NCBI GenBank assembly: GCA_023525975.1
Contig: CM042021.1
Span: 102,531,501-102,595,500, forward strand
Length of the DNA: 64,000 nucleotides
Reading direction: 5' to 3'
Source: Smallanthus sonchifolius
Lineage: Eukaryota > Streptophyta > Magnoliopsida > Asterales > Asteraceae
Shown piece after piece: positions 1 through 10,070 of this stretch. A program made the position numbers and the translations under genes. The number at the start of each line of letters is the position of its first letter. Position 1 is the first letter of the stretch. The notes under the pieces are model-generated. The model was not told the DNA's origin, did not search any database, and saw only the letters and a program-made list of their open reading frames with translations.

Positions 1-312
1 GATTTACACTACTATTTACCGGATTTACTAAACCTATGTACTCACCAACTTTTTAGTTGACACTTGATTTAAATAATGTTTCAGGTTTGGATATGTGACT
101 GCTTGCCGAAGATTTCTCCACTTAGGAACTATGGACCTAGTTAAATAAATCAATGTTTTGAACTAGACTAGGTTACTTGAAATGTATTGTATTTGGATCT
201 TGTTGTCTTTAAATTTAATTAATGAATTATGCAACCTTTTAGTTACCATGTGCTTTTGAACAATCATTCTATTGTCCGCCTCGATGATTCCGCCATCGGT
301 CGGGGTGTGACA
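1..312 (+). repeat. T 5' LTR, last 312 bp
   Basis: The 3' end of the LTR, ending GGGGTGTGACA. It is the same length as, and nearly identical to, the end of the 3' LTR at 8136-8447. It includes the TTTCAG acceptor-like site discussed for the LTR intron-like interval. Confidence 0.93.
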
Positions 313-315
313 GAT

Positions 316-328
316 TGGTATCAGAGCC
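316..328 (+). other. T primer-binding site (initiator tRNA-Met)
   Basis: TGGTATCAGAGCC lies three bases after the LTR end. It matches the plant initiator Met-tRNA 3' end complement used to prime minus-strand DNA synthesis. Confidence 0.92.
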
Positions 329-1232
329 ATGGTTATAGGGAATTAGGTTGTTAGACATAATGACCTAGACTATAACCCTAGGAATCCCTTCTATGTGTTA
401 TGTGCTAAATGATAAATTGCTATGTGAATTAGTTGTAGTTAGGTATTATTTGAATTTTCCCGAGTTTGGTACATGAGACTTATACACATACATACAAGAC
501 TTTGATACATGATACATACTTTACATACATATTTGACAAACAAACTTATGCAAACAAATACACTACCCATCCTTATCCATACTCTTTCCTAATCCATATT
601 AATTGCAACATTCCTACACATTTTATACACATAAACTCTCAATTCTATTAAAATCTTGAAAATCTCTTCAACGACTTAATTTATTGAAACCAGTAAAGGA
701 CACGTGCAATCTGGAAGGGTGACACCTATACATTGGGTTTTCTGTCTAGGAAAGCATTTCGTATAAATCCAAATAAACGGACCTGTATGCTTTCCTGGGA
801 ATTCCTGAAGTGAGTGTTTACCTATAGGCTAAAGCATGTCTCTTTGAAAGTTTTGAGGAATTATTTAACGTTGATAAATAAATGTATTCGCAAGGATACG
901 ATCCGAACTTAAACTCAAATTTTGGGGACATTTTAGCAAGATAGGAAGAACTAGACGAACATGCAAAGCAAATCATTATTACGGGTGCACACGTAATAAT
1001 GATTTGTAGTGCATGCAAGTCCCGGCAATTCCTATTACGCAAATAATGATCTATAACATCATGTTTTATCCAGAATAGATGGCTTAGCTTCCCCCCCCCC
1101 CCATCAACTTTGAATAAATACACATGCACTGGCACGCGTCATGATGAATCCCGTTTTTCTGCTTACATTATTTCCCGCTATAACTCATATATATCCATTT
1201 TATCTAAAATATCATTGTCTTTTGGTGTTAGA
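329..1232 (+). other. T untranslated leader
   Basis: About 900 bp between primer site and gag. It holds only short, non-conserved ORFs. It contains a stem (748-796), an inverted repeat around ATTATTACG/CGTAATAAT near 973-998 and a C12 run at 1091-1102. Related leaders occur in X and Y. Confidence 0.8.
748..796 (+). other. Conserved leader hairpin in T
   Basis: AGGAAAGCAT and ATGCTTTCCT form a perfect 10-bp stem with about 29 nt of loop. It is followed by GGGAATTC, which also follows the stem in X and Y. A packaging or dimerisation role is possible but is inference only. Confidence 0.65.
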
Positions 1233-2345
1233 ATGCCTCCTCGACGTGCAAACTCTAGCACTTCCAACCCGGATCTTGCTACTCTCCTTGCCCAACTGGT
1301 GGGGCAAATGACCCAAGCCAATAACAACAGTGATGGGTCTCACAACATCCAAGGAAACGGTGGTACCAACCCGCCTCACTGCACGTTTAAGCACTTTAAC
1401 TCGTGCAATCCTACAAAATTCTTCGGGACTGAAGGTGCTACCGGCCTACTTCAATGGTTTGAAAGCATGGAAAGCACATTCCTAAACAGCGACTGTCCCG
1501 ATAATCTTCGGGTTCGTTATGCCACAAGTGTACTCCAAAAGAGAGCCCTCACCTGGTGGAACGGTGAGAAACGCACCCGTGGTGCTGAGGTTGCTACATC
1601 CTTATCATGGGATGATCTGAAGAAGGCCATGACTGATGAATTCTGTCCTCGTAATGAAATAAGGAAGCTCGAGGCTGAGTTTTGGGATCTTGCCCAAGAC
1701 AGCGGGGATAATCTGGCCTACACCACCCGGTTTCAAGAGCTAAGTCTGCTGGTGCCTCATATGATCACTCCCCTTGCTCGGGGGATTGAAAAATACATAG
1801 GCGGCCTGCCTATGCAAATTCAAGATGTTGTGCTAGGAAGCAATCCTCCTACACTTGAAGCTGCTATCCGTCTAGCTGCTACACTATCCGAAAACCATGT
1901 CAAAGCCGGAACCTTAACAAGAAAGGGTTCCAAGAAGGTTATTTCTACTCTTGCGGCCGTCAAAGATGTAAAACCCGAGTCTTCTAACCGCAACAAGAAA
2001 CGAAAGGGTCGGAACTTCGCCGCCGTAACTCCCGCTGTACCTGCTATTCAAGCGGCCCCTTTGGGTCAAAACCCGAAAACTTATCAGGGCCCGAATCCCC
2101 AATGCCAGACCTGCAAGTACCATCATCCTGCCAATCTACCATGCCGATTGTGCTCAAGCTGCGGGCAATATGGACATGTGGTCACTACTTGCCGTACTCG
2201 TCCTCCCGTCCATCAAGCCGCTCCAGCCAACCGTCCCATCTATCCAGCACCTCTCAATGGTCGGGCATGTTACGAATGTGGAGACCCAAAACATTTCCGT
2301 GACCGATGCCCAAAACTGCATCATCAAGGTGGTCCTCAAGGATGA
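1233..2345 (+). pseudogene. gag: T gag (nucleocapsid/capsid part of gag-pol), prematurely stopped
   Basis: Retrotransposon Gag forms the virus-like particle and binds element RNA. I chose the ATG at 1233 because MPPRRA starts Gag in X and Y too; the longer open frame upstream is leader. About 370 residues are readable: an N-terminal capsid region with the TWWNGEKR block near residue 110, then a basic linker, then two CCHC zinc knuckles (CSSCGQYGH-type near residue 310 and CYECGDPKHF-type near 350). In X and Y the frame runs on into protease. Here a TGA at 2343 replaces what is probably a CGA arginine codon, a CpG-to-TpG change. Confidence 0.9.
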
Positions 2346-5300
2346 GCGTATAACATAAACGCTAATGAGGCTAAAGCAAACAACGACGTGGTAAACGGTA
2401 CGTTCCTCGTAAACAATCATTATGCATCCATTTTGTTTGATACCGGTGCCTATAGGAGTTTTGTATCTCTTACCTTTGAATCCCGACTTGCTAAACAAAG
2501 AAGGAAACTTGACAATTCTTATTCCGTGGAGATAGCAAACGTAAAATCTATTACTATAAATTCTGTTATCCGCGACTGCAATCTCGAGCTTAATAATCAT
2601 GAATTCTCTGTTGATCTCCTTCCAATGCAATTGGGAAGCTTTGATATTATAATTGGCAAGGACTGGTTATCCAAGCACCATGCCGAGGTTATTTGCTACG
2701 AAAAGTGCATTCGTATACCTCTCCCTTCGGGCGACGCGTTAGTTATTTTCGGTGAAAAACCGTGTCGTGGTCTTCAAATCATGTCTTGCACATTGGCACA
2801 AAAGTACTTGCGGAAAAAGTACGTTGCCTTCTTGGCCCACATAGTTGATACGAAAGACAAGGGTAAGAAATTGCAAGACATTCCAATCATCCGAGATTTT
2901 CCCGAGGTATTCCCCGAGGATTTACCTGGTCTTCCTCCCCCTAGACAAGTGGAGTTTTGTATCGACCTTGTGCCCGGAGCAAATCCCGTGGCAAAAGCTC
3001 CCTATCGTCTTGCACCTTCCGAGATGCAAGAGCTTGTAAGTCAATTTCAAGAACTCTCATCCAAAGGATTCATCCGCCCGAGCCATTCACCTTGGGGTGC
3101 TCCCGTACTATTCGTAAAGAAAAAGGATGGATCGTTTCGAATGAGCATCGATTATCGTGAACTCAACAAACTTACAATTAAGAACCGTTATCCTTTACCC
3201 CGTATCGACGATCTTTTCGATCAGCTTCAAGGTTCAACATGTTTCTCCAAGATTGACCTTCGTTCCGGGTACCATCAACTCCGTGTTCTCGATGAAGACA
3301 TTCCGAAGACTGCCTTTCGGACTAGGTATGGTCACTACGAGTTCATGGTCATGCCATTCGGTTTGACTAATGCACCTGCGGTCTTCATGGACCTCATGAA
3401 CCGTGTATGCAAACCTTATTTGGATAAGTTCATGATCGTTTTCATTGACGACATTCTCATCTATTCCAAAACGAAAGCAGAGCATGAACAACATCTTCGT
3501 TTGATTTTGGAGCTCTTGAAGAAAGAACGACTATACGCCAAGTTCTCCAAGTGTGAATTCTGGCTAAAGGAGGTTCAGTTTTTGGGACACATAGTCAACA
3601 ATAAAGGGATTCATGTGGACCTGGCAAATCGAAGCGGTAAAGAATTGGAGTACTCCTAAGACTCCTACCGAGATTCGTTCATTCCTTGGACTAGCAGGTT
3701 ACTATCATCGCTTCATCTCAAATTTCTCCAAGATTGCAGTCCCGCTCACTGCCTTGACTCATAAAGGTAAATCTTACGAGTGGGGACCCAAGCAAGAGGA
3801 AGCTTTTCAAACTCTCAAGCACAAGCTCTGCAATGCTCCTATTCTAACTCTTCCTAGTGGTAATGACGACTTTGTCGTTTATTGTGATGCATCCAACCAA
3901 GGTCTTGGTTGTGTTCTAATGCAACGTGGCCAAGTAATTGCATACGCATCACGTCAGCTCAAAATCCATGAGAAGAACTATACGACCCATGATCTCATGC
4001 TTGGTGCTGTCGTTTTCGCCTTGAAAATTTGGAGACACTATCTTTATGGCACCAAATGCGTGGTTTTCACCAACCACAAAAGTCTCCAACATATTTTCAA
4101 TCAAAAAGAGCTTAATATGAGGCAACGACGATGGGTTGAACTTCTTAACGACTACGACTGTGAGATTCGCTACCACCCCGGCAAAGCAAATGTTGTAGTC
4201 GACGCTTTGAGTCGTAAAGAACGTATCATGCTTCATAGTGTTCATATTCATAACGATATCCAAGCACAACACACCTCGGTTACCGAGGGAAACATGTATC
4301 AAGAGATGGCATGTGGCATAGAACTCTTGCTAGAAACCAAAGCCAACGGTCTATTGTATTACTTGGACCGTATCTGGGTTCCCTATCGCGACGACCTTCG
4401 TATATTTTTGATGAACGAGTCCCACAAAACTCGATATTCGGTACATCCCGGAGCTGATAAGATGTACATGGGTCTTCGTCAGCAATATTGGTGGCCCGAC
4501 ATGAAAAAGGATATTGCCCTCTTTGTGGCAAAATGCTTAACTTGTTCTAAAGTAAAGGCCGAACACCAGAAGCCTTCCGGACTCCTCGAACAACCGGAAA
4601 TTCCCGTGTGGAAGTGGGAGAACCTTGCTATGGACTTCATCACCAAACTCCCACGCACTTCTAGTGGGCACGATAGTATCTGGGTTATTATCGACCGACT
4701 TACAAAGTCTGCTCATTTCTTGCCTATTCGTGAGGACTATCGAGTCGAGAAATTGGCTCGGATCTACATTGATGAAATTGTGAGTCGTCACGGAATCCCT
4801 TTGAACATCATCTCCGATCGAGATTCGCGTTTTACTTCCCGATTTTGGCAATCATTACAATCAGCACTTGGTACTCGTTTGGATTTAAGTACGGCTTACC
4901 ATCCTCAAACTGATGGACAAACCGAGCGAACAATCCAAACTCTTAAGGATATGCTTAGAGCTTGTGTCATTGACTTTGGTGGCAATTGGGATTCTCACCT
5001 ACCACTGATTGAATTTTCCTACAACAACAGCTACCACACAAGCATTAACATGGCACCGTTTGAAGCTCTTTATGGACGGAAATGTCGTTCACCGATTTGT
5101 TAGAACGAAATTGGTGAAGCATAAATCACCGGTCCCGAGCTTATCCAAGAAACCACCGATAAAGTCTCTCTTATCCGTGACAACATTCGAGTAGCAAGGA
5201 GTCGACAAAAGAGCTATGCCGATAAACGACGAAAACCCTTGGAATTTCAAGTTGGAGATATGGTTCTTCTAAAGGTATCACCTTGGAAAGGCGTAGTCCG

Positions 5301-5670
5301 ATTTGGAAAGAAAGGAAAACTTGCACCTCGATATGTGGGCCCATTCAAGATACTCGAGAGGGTAGGAAAAGTGGCCTACAAACTCGACCTTCCTTCAGAA
5401 CTCAGCAACGTTCATCCGACTTTTCATGTGTCTAATTTGAAAAAGTGTCTAGCCGACGAGAATCTCCACATCCCTCTTGACGAAGTGCGCATTGACGAAA
5501 AAATGCACTTTGTTGAAAAACCCGTGGAAATCATGGACCGAGAAGTTAAGAAACTCAAGCGTAGCTGCATCCCCATTGTCAAGGTCCGTTGGGAGTCTAA
5601 ACGTGGACCCGATTTCACTTGGGAACGTGAAGACCAAATGAAGACCAAGTATCCACATCTCTTTTCATAG
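2346..5670 (+). pseudogene. pol: T pol: protease, RT, RNase H, integrase, chromodomain (decayed)
   Basis: Continues the gag frame. An aspartic protease motif DTGA lies near 2439. Reverse transcriptase follows, with FIDDILIYS near 3441. RNase H (VVYCDASNQGLG) is near 3880 and the integrase zinc finger (HPGADK...CLTC) near 4443-4536. The integrase core has DFITKLP, SDRDSRF and GQTERTIQ supplying D, D, E. A C-terminal chromodomain (VKVRWE...FTWERE) ends at 5670 and would steer integration to modified histones. Lesions: one base lost near 3630, with the frame resuming at 3613-5103; TAG at 5101 (TGG expected); TAA at 5122 (CAA expected). Intact relatives read as one ORF. Confidence 0.92.
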
Positions 5671-5708
5671 CATCCACTAGTTGAATTTCGGGGAGAAATT
5701 CCTCTAAC

Positions 5709-5718
5709 TTGGGGAGAC
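5709..5718 (+). other. T polypurine tract
   Basis: TTGGGGAGAC abuts the LTR start TGTGAC. This is the purine-rich primer position for plus-strand DNA synthesis. Confidence 0.8.
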
Positions 5719-6528
5719 TGTGACGTTTTAGATTTTTCTTTCTCGTACTTGTATTAAAATTATCGTGTAATCATTCCCTATTTAGAAAAAGTATAAGAAT
5801 TTTATTTTTTCTATACAAATAAGTATTTTATATTATGGATTTAAATTAATTAGAGTTTTATATATAAAATTTTATATAAAAATCTACATTTAAAAAGTTG
5901 CATATTTCATAATACAACCTATTGTAATAAGATTAATAACTTTTATAAAAATTATGATTTAAATAATAACAAAATAAGTTTATAAAAACATTTCTAAATT
6001 TATTTGATTTAAAAGAAATTAAATTAATTTAATTAAATAAAAGTTCAGGGGTTGTATTGTAATTAAACCAACTAAAAGGATTTAAAACTAAAATCGTTTG
6101 AGGGGCTATTCTTGGTCAATTTAAACTGTAGGGACCCATCTGTAATTATTCTAAGGGTTATTTCGAGTTAAACCAAACTCCAGGGACTAAAATTGTCAAT
6201 TCGCAAATTGATTATCCGGTCACCCCCTCTAAAGGTCCGGCGGGTAAAGACTTTTCCGGCGACACCCGACCAGATTGTTTCTCTGCACCTCGACAGCCGA
6301 CAAAGGCTTCTCTGGCTTCGTCTCTCCCACGCGAACAATACTCCCCGATCAATTCGTTCCCCCAACATAGGGATCGTCCGATCCTGTTGGTGGCCGAGAT
6401 ACCCACGTCCAAATTCGTGCCCGACAGGCCACCTCCACGCCTGTCGAATGTCTGATTAACTTCGCCTCGTCCAGAATAATGTCGGGACGTGCCCAATTGC
6501 ACGTTTGAACATAAGAATCGGGCTCGGC

Positions 6529-6536
6529 TATAAATA
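6529..6536 (+). promoter_or_regulatory. TATA box in T LTR
   Basis: TATAAATA within a GC-richer part of the LTR (GGCTCGGCTATAAATAGCC). Transcription would be expected to start about 30 bp downstream. The corresponding stretch of the 5' LTR is outside the window. Confidence 0.6.
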
Positions 6537-6910
6537 GCCACGGTCGGCCCTGCACGAGCTCGCTACCATCCTTCCACCTGCTCTCACTCCAAATTGAGGA
6601 TACCATCACCTTCGTCGACCCTGAGTGAAGCTGTGACCAGGATTCCAGAAGCAAATTCCACTCGGAAATCGACTTCCACTTGTGACATTTTCAAGTTCTA
6701 AAACTGTGCCGACCAGACCTGTTGCAACTCGGTTCGAGCCTCAAATCGATTCCTCTGTCTTCTATTTATCCCTGGTAAGCCATTCGAATCAAAATCGCGG
6801 CATTCGCACGAGGATTACCGAGCAAACCCAGTGTCCTCGGACACGGTTTGCCGGTCACCGAGAACCAGCGACCTGTCTTGCTGTTGTGTATTTAATTTAC
6901 CCGTTACACA

Positions 6911-6984
6911 CATAACCAGCGATGGGCAGTAGCCCGGCTGGTTATGCGTGTTTGTGTCCGAAGCAGAGGTCGCGGGTTCGAGTC
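6911..6984 (+). other. tRNA-like A-box/B-box module in T LTR
   Basis: A perfect 10-bp inverted repeat (CATAACCAGC / GCTGGTTATG) overlaps TAGCCCGGCTGG at 6930-6941, which fits the RNA polymerase III A box. GGGTTCGAGTC at 6974-6984 fits the B box. Spacing is tRNA-like, but no full cloverleaf is evident, so I do not call a tRNA gene. Confidence 0.5.
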
Positions 6985-7490
6985 TTCTGGCCTCCGGCCC
7001 AACCCCATTTTGCTTCTGTTATCATTTTTTTTATTTTATTTAATTTTCTTAACTTATTTTAATATTATTTTATTACACTAAAGACTAAAACGAGTCGGTT
7101 TGATCGTTCGTTTATTTTGAAATCGATTAAACAATCTTTTTATCTATAAACTATTCCATTTTTATAAATCTTGTAATATTATTTAAATACATTTTCTTAT
7201 ATATAAAATATCCCCTATTTTTTTAAATCTAATAATATTTTATAAACTTATTTAATTACATTTTTATATATAAAATGTCCTATATTTTTATAAATCTTGT
7301 AACATTTTTATAAACTTATTAAAATACATTTAATATATAAAATGTCTTATTTTTTTTATATGAACCTAGCAATATTTTTAATAAACTTGTTTAAATAAAT
7401 TTTAAATATCAACATAATTAGTCAAATAAAGACTTTTCTTTTCTTTGTTATTATTATATAAATACATTGAATATAATAATACTTGTTTAA

Positions 7491-7495
<5 letters not shown>

Positions 7496-7530
<35 letters not shown>
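7496..7530. repeat. (TA)n microsatellite in T 3' LTR
   Basis: An uninterrupted AT dinucleotide run of about 35 bp in an AT-rich part of the LTR. Confidence 0.9.
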
Positions 7531-7532
<2 letters not shown>

Positions 7533-7748
7533 TTATAAGTTAAAGTTTTACAAAAACCATTATCATTCTATTTCCATACTTTATACAAATAAATATTAAG
7601 GAAAATTATATTAAAGCCTATATACATTTAAATACAAATACACACCTATACGCATACAATAATACTCATTTGTCTACATAGGGTATCAACGTGCTTAGGC
7701 TTCCACATACTTATCACCTACACGCGTGGAAAAATACCCGCTTGCAAG

Positions 7749-8219
7749 GTGAGTTACATAGCCCCTATTTTACATTTTCATACATTTTGGGGTGAAACAT
7801 TATACATGCTACTCACATTATTTATACGTGTTATACGTGAGACTATATGCTTATTCTTTGGATGTACATACATTTAAACACAAGACAACCAACTGTAATA
7901 TTGATAGATCTATTGTGCCTGACCAGCCCACCCGGTTAGGGTGTTTATTACTGCATACTCGGATATAACCGCGTGTTATATTCAATCATATCGGATATAG
8001 TGGGTAACTATATTCAAACACACCGGATTTAGCTGTTGTGCTATGTTCAAACGCGTCAAACTCGGTTTGAATTGTGATTAAATAAATGATACATCATATA
8101 CTATGTTTAACAAGATAAACAATGAGTTGCAAAACGATTTACACTACTATTTACCGGATTTACTAAACCTATGTACTCACCAACTTTTTAGTTGACACTT
8201 GATTTAAATAATGTTTCAG
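7749..8219 (+). promoter_or_regulatory. Intron-like interval in T LTR (GTGAGT...TTTCAG)
   Basis: CAAG|GTGAGT at 7749 is a strong 5' splice-site sequence and ATGTTTCAG|GT at 8219 a good 3' site, giving 471 bp. Equivalent pairs occur in the X, Y and U LTRs in element sense. In the 5' copy only the acceptor end is in the window. Splicing is inferred. Confidence 0.45.
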
Positions 8220-8447
8220 GTTTGGATATGTGACTGCTTGCCGAAGATTTCTCCACTTTGGAACTATGGACCTAGTTAAATAAATCAATGTTTTGAACTA
8301 GACTAGGTTACTTGAAATGTATTGTATTTGGATCTTGTTGTCTTTAAATTTAATTAATGAATTATGCAACCTTTTAGTTACCATGTGCTTTTGAACAATC
8401 ATTCTATTGTCCGCCTCGATGATTCCGCCAACGGTCGGGGTGTGACA

Positions 8448-9290
8448 CCGACCACTACAACTCATGAACCAGCCATAATCCTTGTAATGCCATAACCCAT
8501 GCGACCATACACCCTTTAATTATACTAACAACCAATAACCCACAAATAATTTAACTGTTTGCATACAATGCTTATGTTTCATGTCAACATGGGCATGCCG
8601 CCCCCTATAACCCATAACCCGGCCATAATTCTTGTAATGCCATAACCCGTGCGATTACCCTTTAATGCTACTAACAGCCAATAATCCACAACTAATGTGA
8701 CCATATGCATACAATGCTTATGTGTCATGTGGGCTTGGGCATGTCGGCCACTACAACCCATGACTCGGCTATAAACCTACCTTGTAATGCCATAACCCAT
8801 TCGACCATGCACCATTTAATTATACTAACAACCAATAACCCAAAACTAATGTGACCATATGCAGACAATGCTTATGTGTCGTGTGGGCATGGGCTTGTCG
8901 GCCACTACAATCCAAGACTCGACCATATTCCTTGTAATTCCATAACCCATGCGACCATGCACCCTTTAATTATATTAACAACCAATAACCCACAAGTAAT
9001 GTGAGCATATGCATACAATGCTTATGTGTCATGCGGGAATGGCATGCCGACCACTACAACCTATGACCCGGACATAATCCTTGTAATGCAATAACCCTTT
9101 TGACCATGCACCTTTTAATTATACTAACAACCAATAACCCATAATTAATGTGACCATATGCATACAATGCTTATGTGTCATGTGGGCATGGGCATGCCGA
9201 CCACTACAACCCATGACCTGGCCATAATCCCGATAATGCCCTAACCCATGTGACCATGCATATAATGCTTATGTGTCATAACAACCAATA
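8448..9290. repeat. Tandem array, six copies of a ~150-bp unit
   Basis: Units start at 8448, 8598, 8744, 8898, 9047 and 9197 (periods 146-154), each with (C/T)CG(A/G)CCACTACAA..., CCATAATCC and ...CTTTAATTATACTAACAACC... The last copy is truncated. The array abuts the T 3' LTR directly, so T probably inserted in or beside it. It has no coding potential; its origin is unknown. Confidence 0.85.
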
Positions 9291-9554
9291 AACTAGCTTG
9301 ACTTGCTCAGAAATGTTGACTTGGACTACAAATATACTTATTGAAACAAAAAGGACAATATGTTAAATTTACTCTTTCCTAAAAAATAGGCGGGATAATA
9401 AATTAGCACCACTAAAATTTCACCAAAAATCTTGAAAATTCATTTGGACTCATTTTGTTCCTAACACCTTCGTTCTCTTCCCAACCCTAACGAGTCGAGC
9501 CCTGGTTTCTGGATCATCTTCCACCCCAACGCCTCCATTCTCTTCTGATCATCT
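9291..9554. other. Unassigned sequence before the CACTA gene
   Basis: AT-rich, then a C/T-rich stretch (9468-9550) like a plant 5' untranslated region. No ORF or family recognised. It may be the promoter/leader of the gene starting near 10071. Confidence 0.4.
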
Positions 9555-9910
9555 TCTGAATTGACTGATAAAACATTAATATAGGTAATTTTGTTTCGTT
9601 TTTTTCAATTCAGTTAATTCTTAGATAATTGTTTATTGAAAAAAGACTATTTCGCTTGTTTATGAATAGAATTTGACAATTTGTGTTCTGAATTGACTGA
9701 TAAAAAATTAATACAGGTAATTTTGTTTCGTTTTTTCAGTTTAGTTAATTCTTAAATAATTGTTTTTTAAAAAAACACTATTTCGCTTATTTATGAATAG
9801 AATTTGACAATTTGTTTTCTGAATTTACTAATAAAACACTAATTCAGTTAATTCTTACATTATTTGTATTCCGAATTAATTGATAAAACATTTATACAGG
9901 TAATTTTGTT
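9555..9910 (+). repeat. ~132-bp tandem repeat upstream of CACTA gene
   Basis: Two near-complete units (from 9555 and 9687) and a degraded third from 9818. Each contains TCTGAATTGACTGATAAAA and most have CAGGTAATTTTG. No coding potential. Confidence 0.7.
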
Positions 9911-10070
9911 TATTGAGGTTTGACCTAAACTAATTAATTAGACCTAAAAGCATGTAACATGAGATTTTGGACTGAACACAAAAAAAATTTAAAGACTGCT
10001 ACATTAGATTATGTTTCAGTTTGTTTATTGATTATATGCATAGAAGTTGATACATTGGCATTCAGACATA

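Larger units (their letters stand above)
1..8447 (+). mobile_element. Element T: Tekay/Del-type Ty3 chromovirus, 5' end cut by window
   Basis: LTR retrotransposon read as partial 5' LTR, tRNA-Met primer site, leader, gag-pol, polypurine tract and full 3' LTR. Positions 1-312 match 8136-8447 with only two differences seen (CTTAGG/CTTTGG and CATCGG/CAACGG), so the insertion is recent. Domain order protease, RT, RNase H, integrase, chromodomain defines a Ty3 chromovirus. The coding region has several disabling lesions, so this copy is non-autonomous. The left target duplication is outside the window; the right flank starts CCGAC. Confidence 0.93.
5719..8447 (+). repeat. T 3' LTR (2729 bp)
   Basis: Starts TGTGACG after the polypurine tract and ends GGGGTGTGACA. 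It carries a TATA box (6529), a tRNA-like module (6911-6984), a (TA)n run (about 7496-7530), a GTGAGT...TTTCAG interval (7749-8219) and a block near 7912-7955 (TAGATCTATTG...CCCACCCGGTTAGGGTG) shared with the X, Y and U LTRs. Confidence 0.92.

Noticed and set aside
466..651. 61-codon ORF upstream of T gag
   Set aside because: Low-complexity Tyr/His/Thr text in the untranslated leader, not conserved in X or Y.
1091..1102. C12 homopolymer as a regulatory signal
   Set aside because: Not shared by the X or Y leaders; probably simple slippage.
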